In this document: one piece after another, positions 33,601-43,700 of the stretch
Numbering within the stretch: the first letter of the stretch is position 1
How the letters are laid out: every line of letters starts with the position of its first letter
Source of the DNA: Monoraphidium neglectum
Taxonomy: Eukaryota > Chlorophyta > Chlorophyceae > Sphaeropleales > Selenastraceae
Assembly (NCBI RefSeq): GCF_000611645.1
Contig: NW_014013619.1
Coordinates: 6,661 to 51,309 of the forward strand
Direction: 5' to 3'
DNA: 44,649 bases
The notes under the pieces: generated by a model
What the model saw: only the letters and a program-made list of their open reading frames with translations
Told to the model about the DNA's origin: nothing
The model's database searches: none
Position numbers and translations under genes: made by a program

Positions 33601-35606
33601 TCATGCTCAGACCCCCCCCCCATCGACGTCAGGGTAAAACACAGGGCATGGGCAGCGGCTTTGCAAAATTATTCATGTGGGTTGCGCCTCATGTGGGGCC
33701 TGACCTCTGCACCCACCCACCCTTGATGCTTGCCCTCCTCCCTATTCAGGGGCTTTGCTGGTGACGTGGTGTTCAACTACACCATCGACGACGGTGTCTC
33801 CATCAAGCCCGTCACTGCCAAGGTCACCCTGGTTGTCCCCGGCTCCGACACTGCTGGCGGCGTTACCGCTGTTGCCAACAGCTTCCTGCTGCTGGTGCCT
33901 GCTGATGGCACCGCCAACAATGCCAGGTGCCCGGACCCGACCCCCGGCCTGGCCGAGATTGTCAACGCTGCTGTGGCCAAGATCAAGACCGTTGCCGGCC
34001 TGACCAGTGTCAATGGCGCGTTCTCTAGGTGTGACCTCCTGGACCAAGGCAAGGTTCTGGTCACCATCATCTTCACCATCAATGCCCCCACCGCCGCGCC
34101 CATCAACACTGCTCTGGCCGGCATCAACTCGCCCCCCGTCGTCGGCACTGCTGCGGCTGGTGACAACATCTGCACCTCCACCCTGCTCGGCTCGCTGTGC
34201 AACGGCACCGTCTTCACCGGCCTCAAGGTCACCGACGGCTGCGCCACGACTGCGCAGCAGTGCGTCCCCCAGACCCTGCGCCAGAAGCGCTGCGTTGTGG
34301 ACGGCCCCGCCATTGGTGGCTACACGTTCATCCGCGCGGCCGGCCGCGTCGCGCCCTTCGTCGACGCGAACGCCGAGATCGTCGCGACCGACGGCGAGAT
34401 TACCGCCGACATCGGGGGCGGCCGCCGCCTGCTCCAGAAGGTCCGCCAGGCCACCTTTGAGGCGTGCTGCGTGAGCCCCAAGCAGAGGGAGCCCCCGACC
34501 GGCACCGCCTCCACCTGCAAGAAGATCAACGTTGGCAAGAAGTTCACCAGCCTGGCCCGCTTCAAGCCCACGACCTGCAAGTGTGCCAACGTCCGCGAGT
34601 TCGTCCAGGGCGCCATGTGAGTAGTGGATGTGCATCAGAGGCATGGCGTGTGGCACGAGTGCAAGGCTATGTTGTAGGGCCCAGCAGCTGGATCATTGCC
34701 GCATGTGGCCGCTGTTCAAGGCCTGGAATTTGGTGGATGCTGTAAAGGGGTGAAGAGACCACGCGGCAAGCACTGATGGCTACCCCCCTACGCACTCCAC
34801 AGGACCACCAAGCTGCCCAAGATCAATGTCACCCATATCCCGGCCAACTACCCCTTCAGTGTTGGGTTCGCTGCTAAGGTGTGTGGTGACCCCTCCCCCC
34901 GCTGTTGTATGGAGGCTGGACCCTTGCAATGGCAAACGTGTTTCAATTGACTTGTGCATGCATCGGCAAAGCAGCCCTCCGGCTGCTCGCAATCATTATT
35001 ATATGCCCAACCCCTAACCTGCTTTACTCCGACTTGCTCAGGTGTGCGTCCCCAAGCCGACCAAGAGCAACCCCCTCAAGTGCACCAACAAGTACCTCAC
35101 TGCCGGTGCTGCCACCGCCACTTGTAACAACGGCACCCTGGGTCTGGAGTTCGAGTCGGTGCAGCGCTTTGTCATCGGTCGCCAGCACACCGTCATCGCG
35201 ACCTGCACCAAGAGCAGGTGTGTGGTGCCCAAAGTTGGCTGGTATTGAGGCGCTGCTATGACTGGATGACGAGGGCAATTGCCAGATTCGAAGCACCCCC
35301 ATTGCCACCTCGCCTCCTTGACTGGTCGAGGTGACCGCAGCAGCTGTCGGAGATGGGAGTGGCCACTGCAATAACACGCTTCTGACCGTCCACCCATTGG
35401 CCCTTCCAACCATTTGCTGCAGGTTCAACGACATATCGTCGTGCGCCATTCCCAGCGACTCCACCGTCACCCCCACTCTGTCCGGTGGTGTCAAGATCAC
35501 CAACAAGGACTTTGACGCCGGCTGTGTGTGCAAGTCGACTGGCCGCAAGCCGGTGCTGAACCTCATCACCACCGACGTCCTCGTGGGCCAGCAGTGCCTT
35601 GCATAA
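30632..35606 (+). CDS. Large secreted extracellular-matrix-type protein with four Ig/cadherin-like repeats
   Basis: Ten exons: 30632-31655, 31852-32154, 32324-32455, 32610-32729, 32945-33131, 33287-33565, 33750-34616, 34803-34878, 35042-35217 and 35423-35606, about 1115 residues. A signal peptide (ALAAAMAVLLLAAPLAAAS) is followed by GRELQQLDG. Residues about 35-285 are Gly/Leu/Val/Thr low complexity with several N-x-S/T sites. Four diverged repeats follow (about 285-350, 365-450, 530-610, 615-710), each with DG/AG-x-F/I-x-F/L before a turn; the last (APGVLANDATTNPGG, then GFAGDVVFNYTIDDG) resembles bacterial cadherin-like/VCBS Ig repeats. The C-terminal 400 residues are Cys-rich (CKCANV, CVCKSTGRKP) with GGRRLLQK midway; this domain is unrecognised. 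Probable cell-wall or adhesion protein, inferred from export, repeats and cysteines. All nine introns fit in phase. Confidence 0.82.
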
Positions 35607-36622
35607 GCACTGGCGCAAGCTGGGCGACCCTGCACCATCAACGCACATTGCCACGAGCACGGGCCGGGGGCGGCCGCCTGCATAGCGGAGGCCAGGCACC
35701 CCGCCCCGTGCGGCGTGCATGTCCACGCCGCGGTGGCGGTCGCCAGCGCGCAGTTCCAGGCCCTGCTCGTCAAGTCGCTTTGCGCCTGCGGGAACGGCCT
35801 CGCAGATGCGTGGTGCGGCTTCGTCGGGCACGCGCCTGCCCTGCTGCGGCGCTGCGACGCGGCAATGTCGGAGCTCAATCGGCGGCGGGCGCGGGGCCTG
35901 CGGCGGTGCAGCCTGCGGCAGGGCAAGGGGCGGTCGGGCGCGGAGGACGCCTGGGCGGGCCAAGCAGCAGCTGCGGAGGACGCGCGCGCCGACGGCTTGC
36001 ACGACATGTGCGTGGCTCTGCTCGTGATCTTGACCAACTTCCTGCTGCTGCGGGCGCCAGATGGGGACGAGCGGGACTGGTTGTGACGGCATCCCCGGTC
36101 AGCGGCAGCGACAGCCTGGGCCCCGCTGGCGGCGGCGGCGGCAGGGGCCAATCAGGGGGCCCTGGCCATGGAGTTGCAGCCGGCAGCCAATGGGACGCCC
36201 TCGCCGCGGCTCTCGCAGAGATCGGCGGCTGCGCAGAGCTGGCCACTCGCTCGCGGCTGGCCCTGGCGGTGGTCGAGGCGCGGAGCGCCGTCGATGTGGC
36301 GCGGGCGGCGCGCGGCGGCCCCGGCGGCGCGGATGAGCGCGCGCAGCTGCTGTTGGAGTGCCTGCTTGCACGGCAGTTGGAGGGTGCGGCCATGCGTATC
36401 ATTTTGTCGGACGGCGGCGGGCGCGGCGCATTCGGGATCAGCGATCTGCGGGCGAAGCTGTTGCGGCGTTTGCAGCACCGGCGGCATCACAATCACGCGG
36501 AGTCGTTGCCGGCGGACAAAGCATAAGCAAGCAGGGTGGCAGCTTGGGTTGATCCAGAGGCGCGGGCCGAGAGGGTTGCGCGGCAGCAGCAGCTGTTCGA
36601 TCAGCAGGAGCAGCAGCCCGTT

Positions 36623-36719
<97 letters not shown>

Positions 36720-37333
36720 AAACTGAGGAGGAGGAGACGGCAGAGGAGGCGGCTGCAGGAGGAGCAAGCTCAGGCGCGCACAGACAGCGGACAGGGAAAG
36801 CAGCACCTGCTGTTCAACGGCATCTATTTGCCCTGGTGCGGACCTTGCCCAGCCCCGCGCTCGGCATCAATTCGCCACTATCGGACAATCAGAAGTGCAG
36901 CGTCTCCCCAGCAGCCGGCCGCGCGGGGTCTGCCCAGCGGGCGCCCGCAGGCTCGCTTGTCGCGCCGCGCCACGGCCTGGCAGAGATGCGTTCGATGCCC
37001 CCGACCGCCAGGCGGGCGACCTTGCCCGACTGCAGCTGATTTTGGAGTAGAGCGATTGGGAGGCGCGCGAAGTCAAAGGGGGCGCTGGGGCGCATTATGA
37101 ACCCATCAGCCCCCCACAACTGCGTGGCGAGGTCGACAGGCGCAGCTCGCCGCGCCATTGCTGCGCGCTTTGCGGCAGGGCGTCCGCGCAGGGCGCGGCG
37201 CTGCGGCGCTGCGCGGGGTGCGGCGCGCTGACGGGTGTGCGCTACTGCAGCCAGGCCTGCTGCCGCAACCACTGGGTGCGGACGGGGCACCGGCAGCAGT
37301 GCGAGCAGGCGCAGCGGCTGCTGTGCAAGCAGC

Positions 37334-37401
<68 letters not shown>

Positions 37402-37407
37402 GAGTGA
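35607..37407 (+). CDS. Putative MYND zinc-finger protein with Gln tracts (gene model incomplete)
   Basis: The end is clear: exon 37140-37407 encodes a MYND finger, CCALCGR, RRCAGCGAL, VRYCSQACCRNHW then GHRQQC, with the family's Cys/His spacing, followed by about 21 Gln and HE-stop. A 93 nt GTAGAG...AG intron (37047-37139) joins it in phase to coding sequence ending DRQAGDLARLQLILE. MYND fingers usually bind proline-rich partners; many algae have large MYND families. Upstream, three high-GC3 pieces probably belong to the same or an adjacent gene: frame 0 from 35607 to 36086 (FQALLVKSLCACGNGLADAW), frame 2 to 36526 (ALAAALAEIGGCAELATRSR), and the segment around the 31-unit CAG tract. The splicing that connects them is unresolved, and no start codon is assigned. 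The first piece starts directly after the preceding gene's stop codon. Confidence 0.5.
36623..36715 (+). repeat. (CAG)31 trinucleotide tract
   Basis: Thirty-one uninterrupted CAG units. In frame 2 it encodes Gln, with QQEQQPV before and EKTEEEE after. It lies in the putative MYND gene. Confidence 0.95.
37336..37398 (+). repeat. (CAG)21 trinucleotide tract
   Basis: Twenty-one uninterrupted CAG units encoding Gln at the very C-terminus of the MYND protein, followed by His-Glu-stop. Confidence 0.95.
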
Positions 37408-38644
37408 GAGCAGCAGTTGCTTTAGACATTGTTTGAACGGGGCCCTGACATACATGTTGCTGTCATGCAGTGCATCTCCAGCCTGGTCATCAGCGTGCGG
37501 CCGCTGCCGGAATTGTACATGGGTCCAGATTTAGCCAACAGCATGCTTGGCTTGTGTCGGCTGTGCAGACAGTATTTGTAGTCCATTCAAACCTGTATTG
37601 CTCTCTCACTTGTGAATCAGTTGTGAGTCAATGCTGTTGTGGGAGACTGCCCGATTTTTGCGTGCCTGGTGCCTCATTACTATAGGGTTGGCTCCTGGAG
37701 CAGGAGACCACGCAATGTGGTAACAATTCAATTGAAGATGTGCAACAGGCAGGCCAGGTGGCAGCAAACCTGCCAGCTCCGCGGGCATGCAATGATGCAC
37801 GCAGCAATAATTTCAAATCCAGGGGTAACAGCAAACAGCGCGTCAGAATGCAACAGGACGGTGAAAAGCGCCTGCGCTGGTGGGGCATGGGCCAAGTCCT
37901 CGTCACAGTCCCCTAGCCTGGACAGCCAGTTCGACCTCGGCAAACGCGATGAAGCTGCTGAGACAAAGTATAGGATTGTTACAAGATCCCGCGGTCGCCC
38001 GCTCCTGGAGCCATCCAGGCTCATGGGATATGACTGGGTAGCATCAGCATTGTGTGACAGAGATTCAAGGGGCCACGGTACAAAGAGAGGCTCAAGCAGC
38101 GCCTGCCAGCCAGGTGCACATGGCACCAGCGCACCTTGCTACAATATCACACAAACAGTGTGCAGTTGGTACAGCCGCATGCGACGTCGGCGGCAAGTCG
38201 GCCCTGCGAAGCATCAAGCCGGTCGAATCATTTCGAAATTCAGGTCAAGCCTCTTGTGACTCAAGCCGTTGTGTATCAAGCTTGGGCCACCACCAGCCCC
38301 GCGCAGCTGCGCCAAAAGCAACGACGGGCAAGTGCAAAGCCCCAGGGTGCGCCGCTAAACACAGCATTGCGGATCACCGCTGCACTTGCTTGTCAATCGC
38401 GCTGCGCCACCCTAAACAGGTGGCATGGGGGGGGCATGCGTTACTACTCAAAGACCCTCAGGAGGGAAGCGCAGCGCAAAGCTCAGCAGCAAGCGGCAAA
38501 AAGAGCCGGGAATGGTACAGCCTAACGGGACGGGACGCCTGCCCGGCGCCCGGCGTTTCGCACGCCCGGGGCCGCCGGGCTGCAGCAAGCGCGCTCCTCA
38601 GGCGCGCCCTGCGCGCAAAAAGTGCAACAGCAACAATGGCAGTG
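37408..38644. other. Intergenic stretch with one dispersed repeat copy
   Basis: No coding region I can support. It holds the 3' flank of the MYND gene and, at 37969-38055, the second copy of the dispersed repeat also found in the SET gene intron. The composition is moderate GC with AT-rich parts at 37540-37740. Confidence 0.4.
37969..38055 (+). repeat. Dispersed repeat, copy 2 (intergenic)
   Basis: Diverged second copy of the element at 12453-12535, same orientation. It shares GCGGTCGCCC, CTCCTGGAGCCATC and GCATCAGC in order. The minus strand can read MSLDGSRSGRPRDLV here against MALDGSRSGRPRNSV in copy 1. Confidence 0.55.
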
Positions 38645-40055
38645 CACTGCTGAGCGTGTTGGGTGCAGGCAGAGCCGCCCTGCCTTTTGCTCCCTCAAGG
38701 TGTGGTGCACGCCAGAACGATGAGCGCACACAAGAGCTGAGCTTGCTGATGTGCTGTCATCAGGCGAGAGCAGCTAGACTGCTGACAGAGCGCGCCATTG
38801 TGAGTGTGTGAAGAATGACAAGGTCACAGGTGGAAATAGGGATAGGGGGATGATAGTGGAGTCCGAGGGATTGGACAGAATGGAAAGGACCGGTTTCAGC
38901 AAGCCAAGGAAACGTAAAAGAAGTGTAGACACAATTATCTCGAAGCCTTGACTGCACTCGGCCGCGATTTGCAGCAATCCCTGAAACATGCACTGCGGTT
39001 TTCAAACGTGCCCTGCACTTGTGCTCGCAAATCCTCCTGTATTGTAGTCACTGACACACTCATCTGAACCTTGAGCACAGGGTCCAGATGAAAAGGTGAG
39101 CTTTACACGCCTATCATATAGTCTGATGGCTCATCACGGCAAGCAATGCCAACTGCGCTGAATAACCACCCCTGCCCAAACCCAGTGCAGCACCCCCCCA
39201 TACAAAGCAAAAGGGGTACTTGGAAACAAATACGCATGAATGTTCTGAGAAATGTGTGAAAGGTATCCGTGGGGCGCGGATGTAATCAACCTAGATGAGA
39301 AATGCGCCACAATCAGGGTTGCTGCGGGGCGCATGCGCCTCAAGGGCACCAGAGGGACCGGGAGGAGACTTGCCCTTGCAGGCGTATCTCTGCATCCATG
39401 TGCGCGCACGCGGTCGGCGCTCTGTCGGCGTTCGGCGCATGTCGGCACAAGCCGCTGACGAGCACAAACATGCTCGGCGCGCGCTCGCCACCACGAGCCC
39501 AACCAATGATGAGGACAGAGCTAGGACACAAGGGCAGTCATTTTGCCATGAGCGCACGCACAAATTCCCCCACGCCATCAAATGCGCCCGCGCCGGCAGC
39601 CACGCTCGCCAAACACCCGCACGGCACTTAGTCACGCAGTGATGCGTGCAGCCGCATCGGCCCGGCGAGCTGTGGGCATGCCCTCGACAGCGTGGCGCGG
39701 TTCAATTCATTCGCAGAGGTGCATGCGCCACCTGGGTGCAACAGCAACCGCTGCATAGTAAGATGCAGGAATATCCGTTCCAGCTCGTGCATGGCGCTGA
39801 CGCCGGCGCATCTGCGTTTTGCGTGCAGCCCAGACGTGCCAGTAGGATGCACAAATGCTGCACCAAGACCCAGGTGCCCCGTACATTGTGTGGGCGCGTA
39901 TGTGTTTCAACTCAGGCTCCAATTGAAAAATAAAGTTTGTGGGCAGCGCCTCAAGCTGCGGGACATTCGCGAGCACAGGAGCCGGTGCTGCAGTGCCTGT
40001 ACATGAAGGGCGCGCGCGCGCGGCGCGCCGTCGGCGCGGCGCTCATGCGCACAGC
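38645..40055 (+). repeat. 1.4 kb direct repeat X, left copy
   Basis: Diverged direct repeat of 42325-43700. Landmarks in the same order: GGCAGAG then GCC/GCTGCCCT, TGTGGTGCACGCC (38701 and 42370), CATACAAAG (39201 and 42833), CCCGGCGAGC (39661 and 43273), TGGCGCGGTTCA (39690 and 43306), GTGGGCAGCGCCT (39940 and 43590) and a GCGCGCGGCGCGCCGT block near 40016 and 43657. No coding sense is conserved between the copies, so it is non-coding or decayed. With copy X' it brackets gene B. Confidence 0.75.
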
Positions 40056-40136
40056 GCTGGTAAATGGGCCCTGGCTGAGGTGGTCGCGGTAGCGGTGGCT
40101 GCCTGGCTGCGGTACTGATGATGGGCGCGCTGCAAG

Positions 40137-40604
40137 TCACAGGGTGCAAGTCACGCCATTGATCACCATCGTGGCCTGGTTGGCTGCAAGACCAGCCGCG
40201 CCCGCTGCGCCGCTGGCGGCGTTTTGGGTGGTGGTGGCGACGGTTCCAACAATGCCGGTCGCACCACCAACGGTGTTTGTGGCGGTGTTGGTGAGTATGC
40301 CGGCGGCCGTGTTGGCGCCGGCGACGGCGCCTGTTGCAGTGTTTGTGAGAGCGGTGCCTGCGTCCTGCACACTGGTGACTGTTCCCTGGGCCGTGTTCAC
40401 CAGAGAGCCGGCCGTGGCAGTTGTGCCAGTCGCGGCATTCGTGGCAGTCGTGATGAGGGCGTTTGTTGCGCCACCAGTGGCGGTGTTGACGGTGCCAAGC
40501 ACCCCACCCAGCTGGCGCAGCGCGCGGCCGGCGCTCGCCTCGACGGCAGGCGCTGTCAGGCACAGCGCCAAGACCGCTGCGATCACAAAAAAGGCACGGC
40601 CCAT
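40137..40604 (-). CDS. Secreted Ala/Thr/Gly-rich protein, gene B (paralogue of gene A)
   Basis: About 155 residues from ATG 40604 in one exon. The signal peptide is MGRAFFVIAAVLALCLTAPA then VEAS, followed by AGRALRQLGG, matching gene A's ARRALRQLSG. The mature part is Thr/Ala/Gly/Asn-rich with TNTATG-type units (ATGGATNALITTATNAATG, later AAGILTNTATNTVGG) and SGAAGAAGLA, which aligns with SGAAGAAGVAVDGVACDG in gene A. It stops at GVTCTL, exactly where gene A's first unit has GVACDGS, so it corresponds to one repeat unit. Its only mature-part cysteine is in that motif. No known domain; a secreted or wall-associated role is inferred. It sits in a segmental duplication with its upstream region. 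Confidence 0.7.
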   Translation of the reverse strand: MGRAFFVIAAVLALCLTAPAVEASAGRALRQLGGVLGTVNTATGGATNALITTATNAATGTTATAGSLVNTAQGTVTSVQDAGTALTNTATGAVAGANTAAGILTNTATNTVGGATGIVGTVATTTQNAASGAAGAAGLAANQATMVINGVTCTL

Positions 40605-41060
40605 GTTGAAGGGTGATGAATTGGCCTGCAAGGTTATCCAGGTGTGATGGAGGTCAGCAGAGGGGGTGGGGTGAGGAGGGGAAGGGGGGTCGGGAGGGCA
40701 GGTCCCAGCAGGCCGACAGCGCACCATCACGGCTCCGGTTGGTGGGCCTCGGCACTGCCCCCCATGCACGTGGTTGCTGGGGACCGTACAGAATAACATC
40801 GCACGAGAACAACTCCAAGGACGCCGATTTCGAGACGCTGCCAGCATATGCACTCACCTAATGTGGCTGCGAAGGGTTTTCTCCTGTGAAGATCGTAGCG
40901 GGGTTTGGAGAGGGCGATTCTTACTATGATCCAGCTGATTGTGGCTTCCCTGCTGACGTGCAAGCTTGAGATGCTCAGTAAACAGTAAACACCCCGGTCC
41001 TAATTTCCACGTGAAGGCGGACGCGGCCGGCGCAGGCCCCGTAAAACGGATAATACTGCT

Positions 41061-41184
41061 ACGGGTACGGGCAGGGATACCCCGCTCGCTTTGTGCACTC
41101 CGCTGCTTGCCGCACACTTGCTCCTTTGATCCCCGGTGAGACGGTGACGGCCGACTACGACTCCAAGGTAGTGAGGTATACTTT
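41061..41184 (+). repeat. Inverted repeat arm 1 inside copy B
   Basis: About 124 bp, reverse-complementary to 41765-41889. It reads GGGTACGGGCAGGGATAC, then CTCGCTTTGTGCACTC, then GAGACGGTGACGGCCGAC and TATACTTTTACTG. It is absent from the matching place in copy A. It resembles the copy A version of the element (28664-28800, minus strand) more closely than its own partner arm. Confidence 0.75.
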
Positions 41185-41764
41185 TACTGCTACAAGCGAG
41201 GTGAGAATAACCTGTCCCAATAGTTCGCCTGGCCCCCGGCCTGGTCCCACAGCCCGTGGCTGTGACACCCATGGCATCAGGCCGTCGCATCAATTACTCC
41301 CAAAAAAGCACGGCGACAAGGTACTGGAAAGCCACGGCTGCTTCACAACACATACAATATCACCTCATTTCATCAAGGCAAGTAATACTGCATTCCTCCT
41401 GGAGACACTGCCTGCCTGAGCGAGTCCGAGCGACAGGGCCCCTTGTCTTACGTGATGATTGGAGGATGATGGCACAGCAGTTGGCGTGGCAGCTACCAGC
41501 ATGCCCAGGTCAAGCCTGTGCCGCTGTGCCTTGCAAAGCAGTTGTATGGCACCAAGTTCGGACCATCACTACCTGCGCCGCTTCGCACCCTTGTGGCTGC
41601 GATTCAGAGGGCCTGGCATCGTGTCACCGGGCAGCCACGGGCAGGTGCATTTGCTCACACGCATTAGGGCAGGTGCTCACACGCTGCCAACCTGACCCCC
41701 CCTGACGGTGTGTGGAGGTGCGGGCTGACTAAGAAATACTTCAGGGGTCTCTGCACTGCAATAG

Positions 41765-41889
41765 AAGTATACCTCAAATACCTTGGAGTCGGTAGTCGGC
41801 CGTCACAGTCTCACAGGGGACGTAAAGTGGCAAGTGGGGCGCAAGCAGCAGAGTGCTCAAAGCGAGTGGGTTATCCCTGCCTGTACCCG
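41765..41889 (-). repeat. Inverted repeat arm 2 inside copy B
   Basis: Reverse complement of 41061-41184 with scattered differences. It is in the position collinear with 28664-28800 of copy A, so this arm is the original and arm 1 the insertion. Confidence 0.75.
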
Positions 41890-42324
41890 TTCCACCTGGA
41901 CTCCGAAGTGGGGCATCCTAAGCAGATGCCACTTTGCCCAGAGCCTCACCACGCCTGCCTGTGGCACGGTTTGCGTCCCAGTTCGCCCAGCCTACCCCAC
42001 CTCAGCGGTCCCCCGCTCCACCAGCCTCGCCGCGCCCCACCCAGCCTTGCCCCACCCACATTCCCCCCCATGGGAGCGAACTTTGTATGGGGGGAGGAAA
42101 GACAAGGGATGCCTGCGCCTCCATCCATGTCTGGTGGTGATGCCATTCAGTGGCCTGCTGCAGTTCTCAAACTTTTGAGTCCATCGCAAGAATGCTTGGG
42201 GGATTCACTTGTTGTCAGAGGCTCAGAGCGCTGCAGGCGGCATGGCAGGTGTGCCGGGCGTGCAGTTGAGAGGGCATAGCGGCCGAAGGATACGCGTGAA
42301 ACGCCATGCGACAAGTCGAGACAG

Positions 42325-43700
42325 AGCGACGCTGAAAGCATCCAGGTACAGGCAGAGCTGCCCTCTTGCTCCCGCAAGCTGTGGTGCACGCCTGCACGCT
42401 GAGTGCACACAGGAGCGGTCACGAAGACTGAGCAGCCCGCCTGCTGGCAGTGCATGCGGTCGTGAGCGTATGAACGATGACGACGTCACAGCTACAAACC
42501 TAGAGACAGGGGGGTAATAGTAGAGACAGAGGGACGGAAGAGCATAGAAAAGAAGGACAATGACAACAAGACAAGCAAAGGTGACACACGCGCGTGTGCA
42601 CATGTCGCAAGCCTTACCGGCACTCAACCGCAAACTGCAGCAACCATCTAAACACACACTCCAGGTCATCCTGCAGTCACTGATAGACTCTGTCAATGTA
42701 TGAGTGAATATGGAGTACAGGGGCCGAGTGAAGATGAGAGCTTTACACGTCTACTATAGTTCTGACGCCTCGCCACAGCAAGCAGTATCAATCTGCAGAG
42801 TAACCACCCGTGCTCACGTCTAACACCACCCCATACAAAGTAAGAGCCCCGAAACGAATACGCATGGAACTCATGAAACAAGATGAAAAGGCGTCTGTGA
42901 GGCGCAGCTTGAATTAAAACTGATTGGCTAACGCGCCACGAAACAGGGCAGCAGCGGGGCGGATGCAGCTGCAGGCCTCTGCGCGGTAGGAGACTTGCTG
43001 GTACAAGCACATCTCTTTCGCCTCCGCGTGCATGAAGACACGCGGGCGCAAGCCGCTGACTGAACGACGAGACTGAATCGGCGTGCGTGCGCGTGCAGCA
43101 GGGTTGCCACGAGCCGAGCCGAAGTTAAGGACAGAGCTAGTACACAAGGGCAGTCGTTGGCCGTCGGCTCACACACAAATAGCCGCATCAAATGCCTGCG
43201 CCTGCGCGGGCAGCCGCGACCATCACGCCCACACGGCACCTTCTCATGCAAATGGATGCATCCAGCTGCGGCGGCCCGGCGAGCGGTGGGGATGCAATCG
43301 GCGGCATGGCGCGGTTCAGTCGTTTGCAGAGGTGAATGTGCCACCTCAATGCAACAGCTGCACTGTGAGATGCGGTGGTGCCCATCGCGGCTCGTGTGCA
43401 GCGCTGACGGCGTTTGTGCAGCACTGGCGACGACGCGTACGCAGCTGCATGCGTGCGCTCGCGTGCGGTCCAAATGTGCCAGTTGGATGCTCAACTGCTG
43501 GAACAAGGCCCGGGCTCCCCGGGCATTGTGAAGCATGGGGGCGCTTATGTTGTCAACTCAAGTTTCAATCGCATAACCTGCGTGATTCGTGGGCAGCGCC
43601 TTGGGCTGCTGGCTATTCAAAGACCAGCAGCCGGTGCTACGGTGGTGGTACAGGGCGCGCGGCGCGCCGTGGGTGCAGCGCTCACGCGCGCCGCGCTCAT
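42325..43700 (+). repeat. 1.4 kb direct repeat X', right copy
   Basis: Right-hand diverged copy of 38645-40055 (see that entry for landmarks). It begins about 45 bp after the end of the gene B upstream duplication, so the order is X, gene B with its upstream region, X'. No gene is recognisable within it. Confidence 0.75.

Larger units (their letters stand above)
40605..42280 (-). repeat. Segmental duplication, copy B (upstream of gene B)
   Basis: Collinear with 27553-29380 upstream of gene A. Compared with copy A it carries about 140 bp extra at about 41055-41200, which is an inverted copy of a segment found further on in the same duplication (see the inverted repeat entries). Confidence 0.75.

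Noticed and set aside
35256..36092. Minus-strand open frame of 278 codons
   Set aside because: It overlaps the well-supported last exon of the secreted repeat protein and the coding-like + frame after it; composition is that of a GC-rich shadow.
36889..37455. Minus-strand open frame of 188 codons antisense to the MYND exon
   Set aside because: The + strand holds a complete MYND Cys/His pattern and a phase-correct intron. The antisense frame has poly-Leu from the CAG tract and no domain.
38645..43700. LTR retrotransposon with X and X' as terminal repeats
   Set aside because: No reverse transcriptase, integrase or gag-like frame between them, no terminal TG...CA or primer-binding site seen, and the internal part is a cellular-type secreted gene also present without X (gene A).
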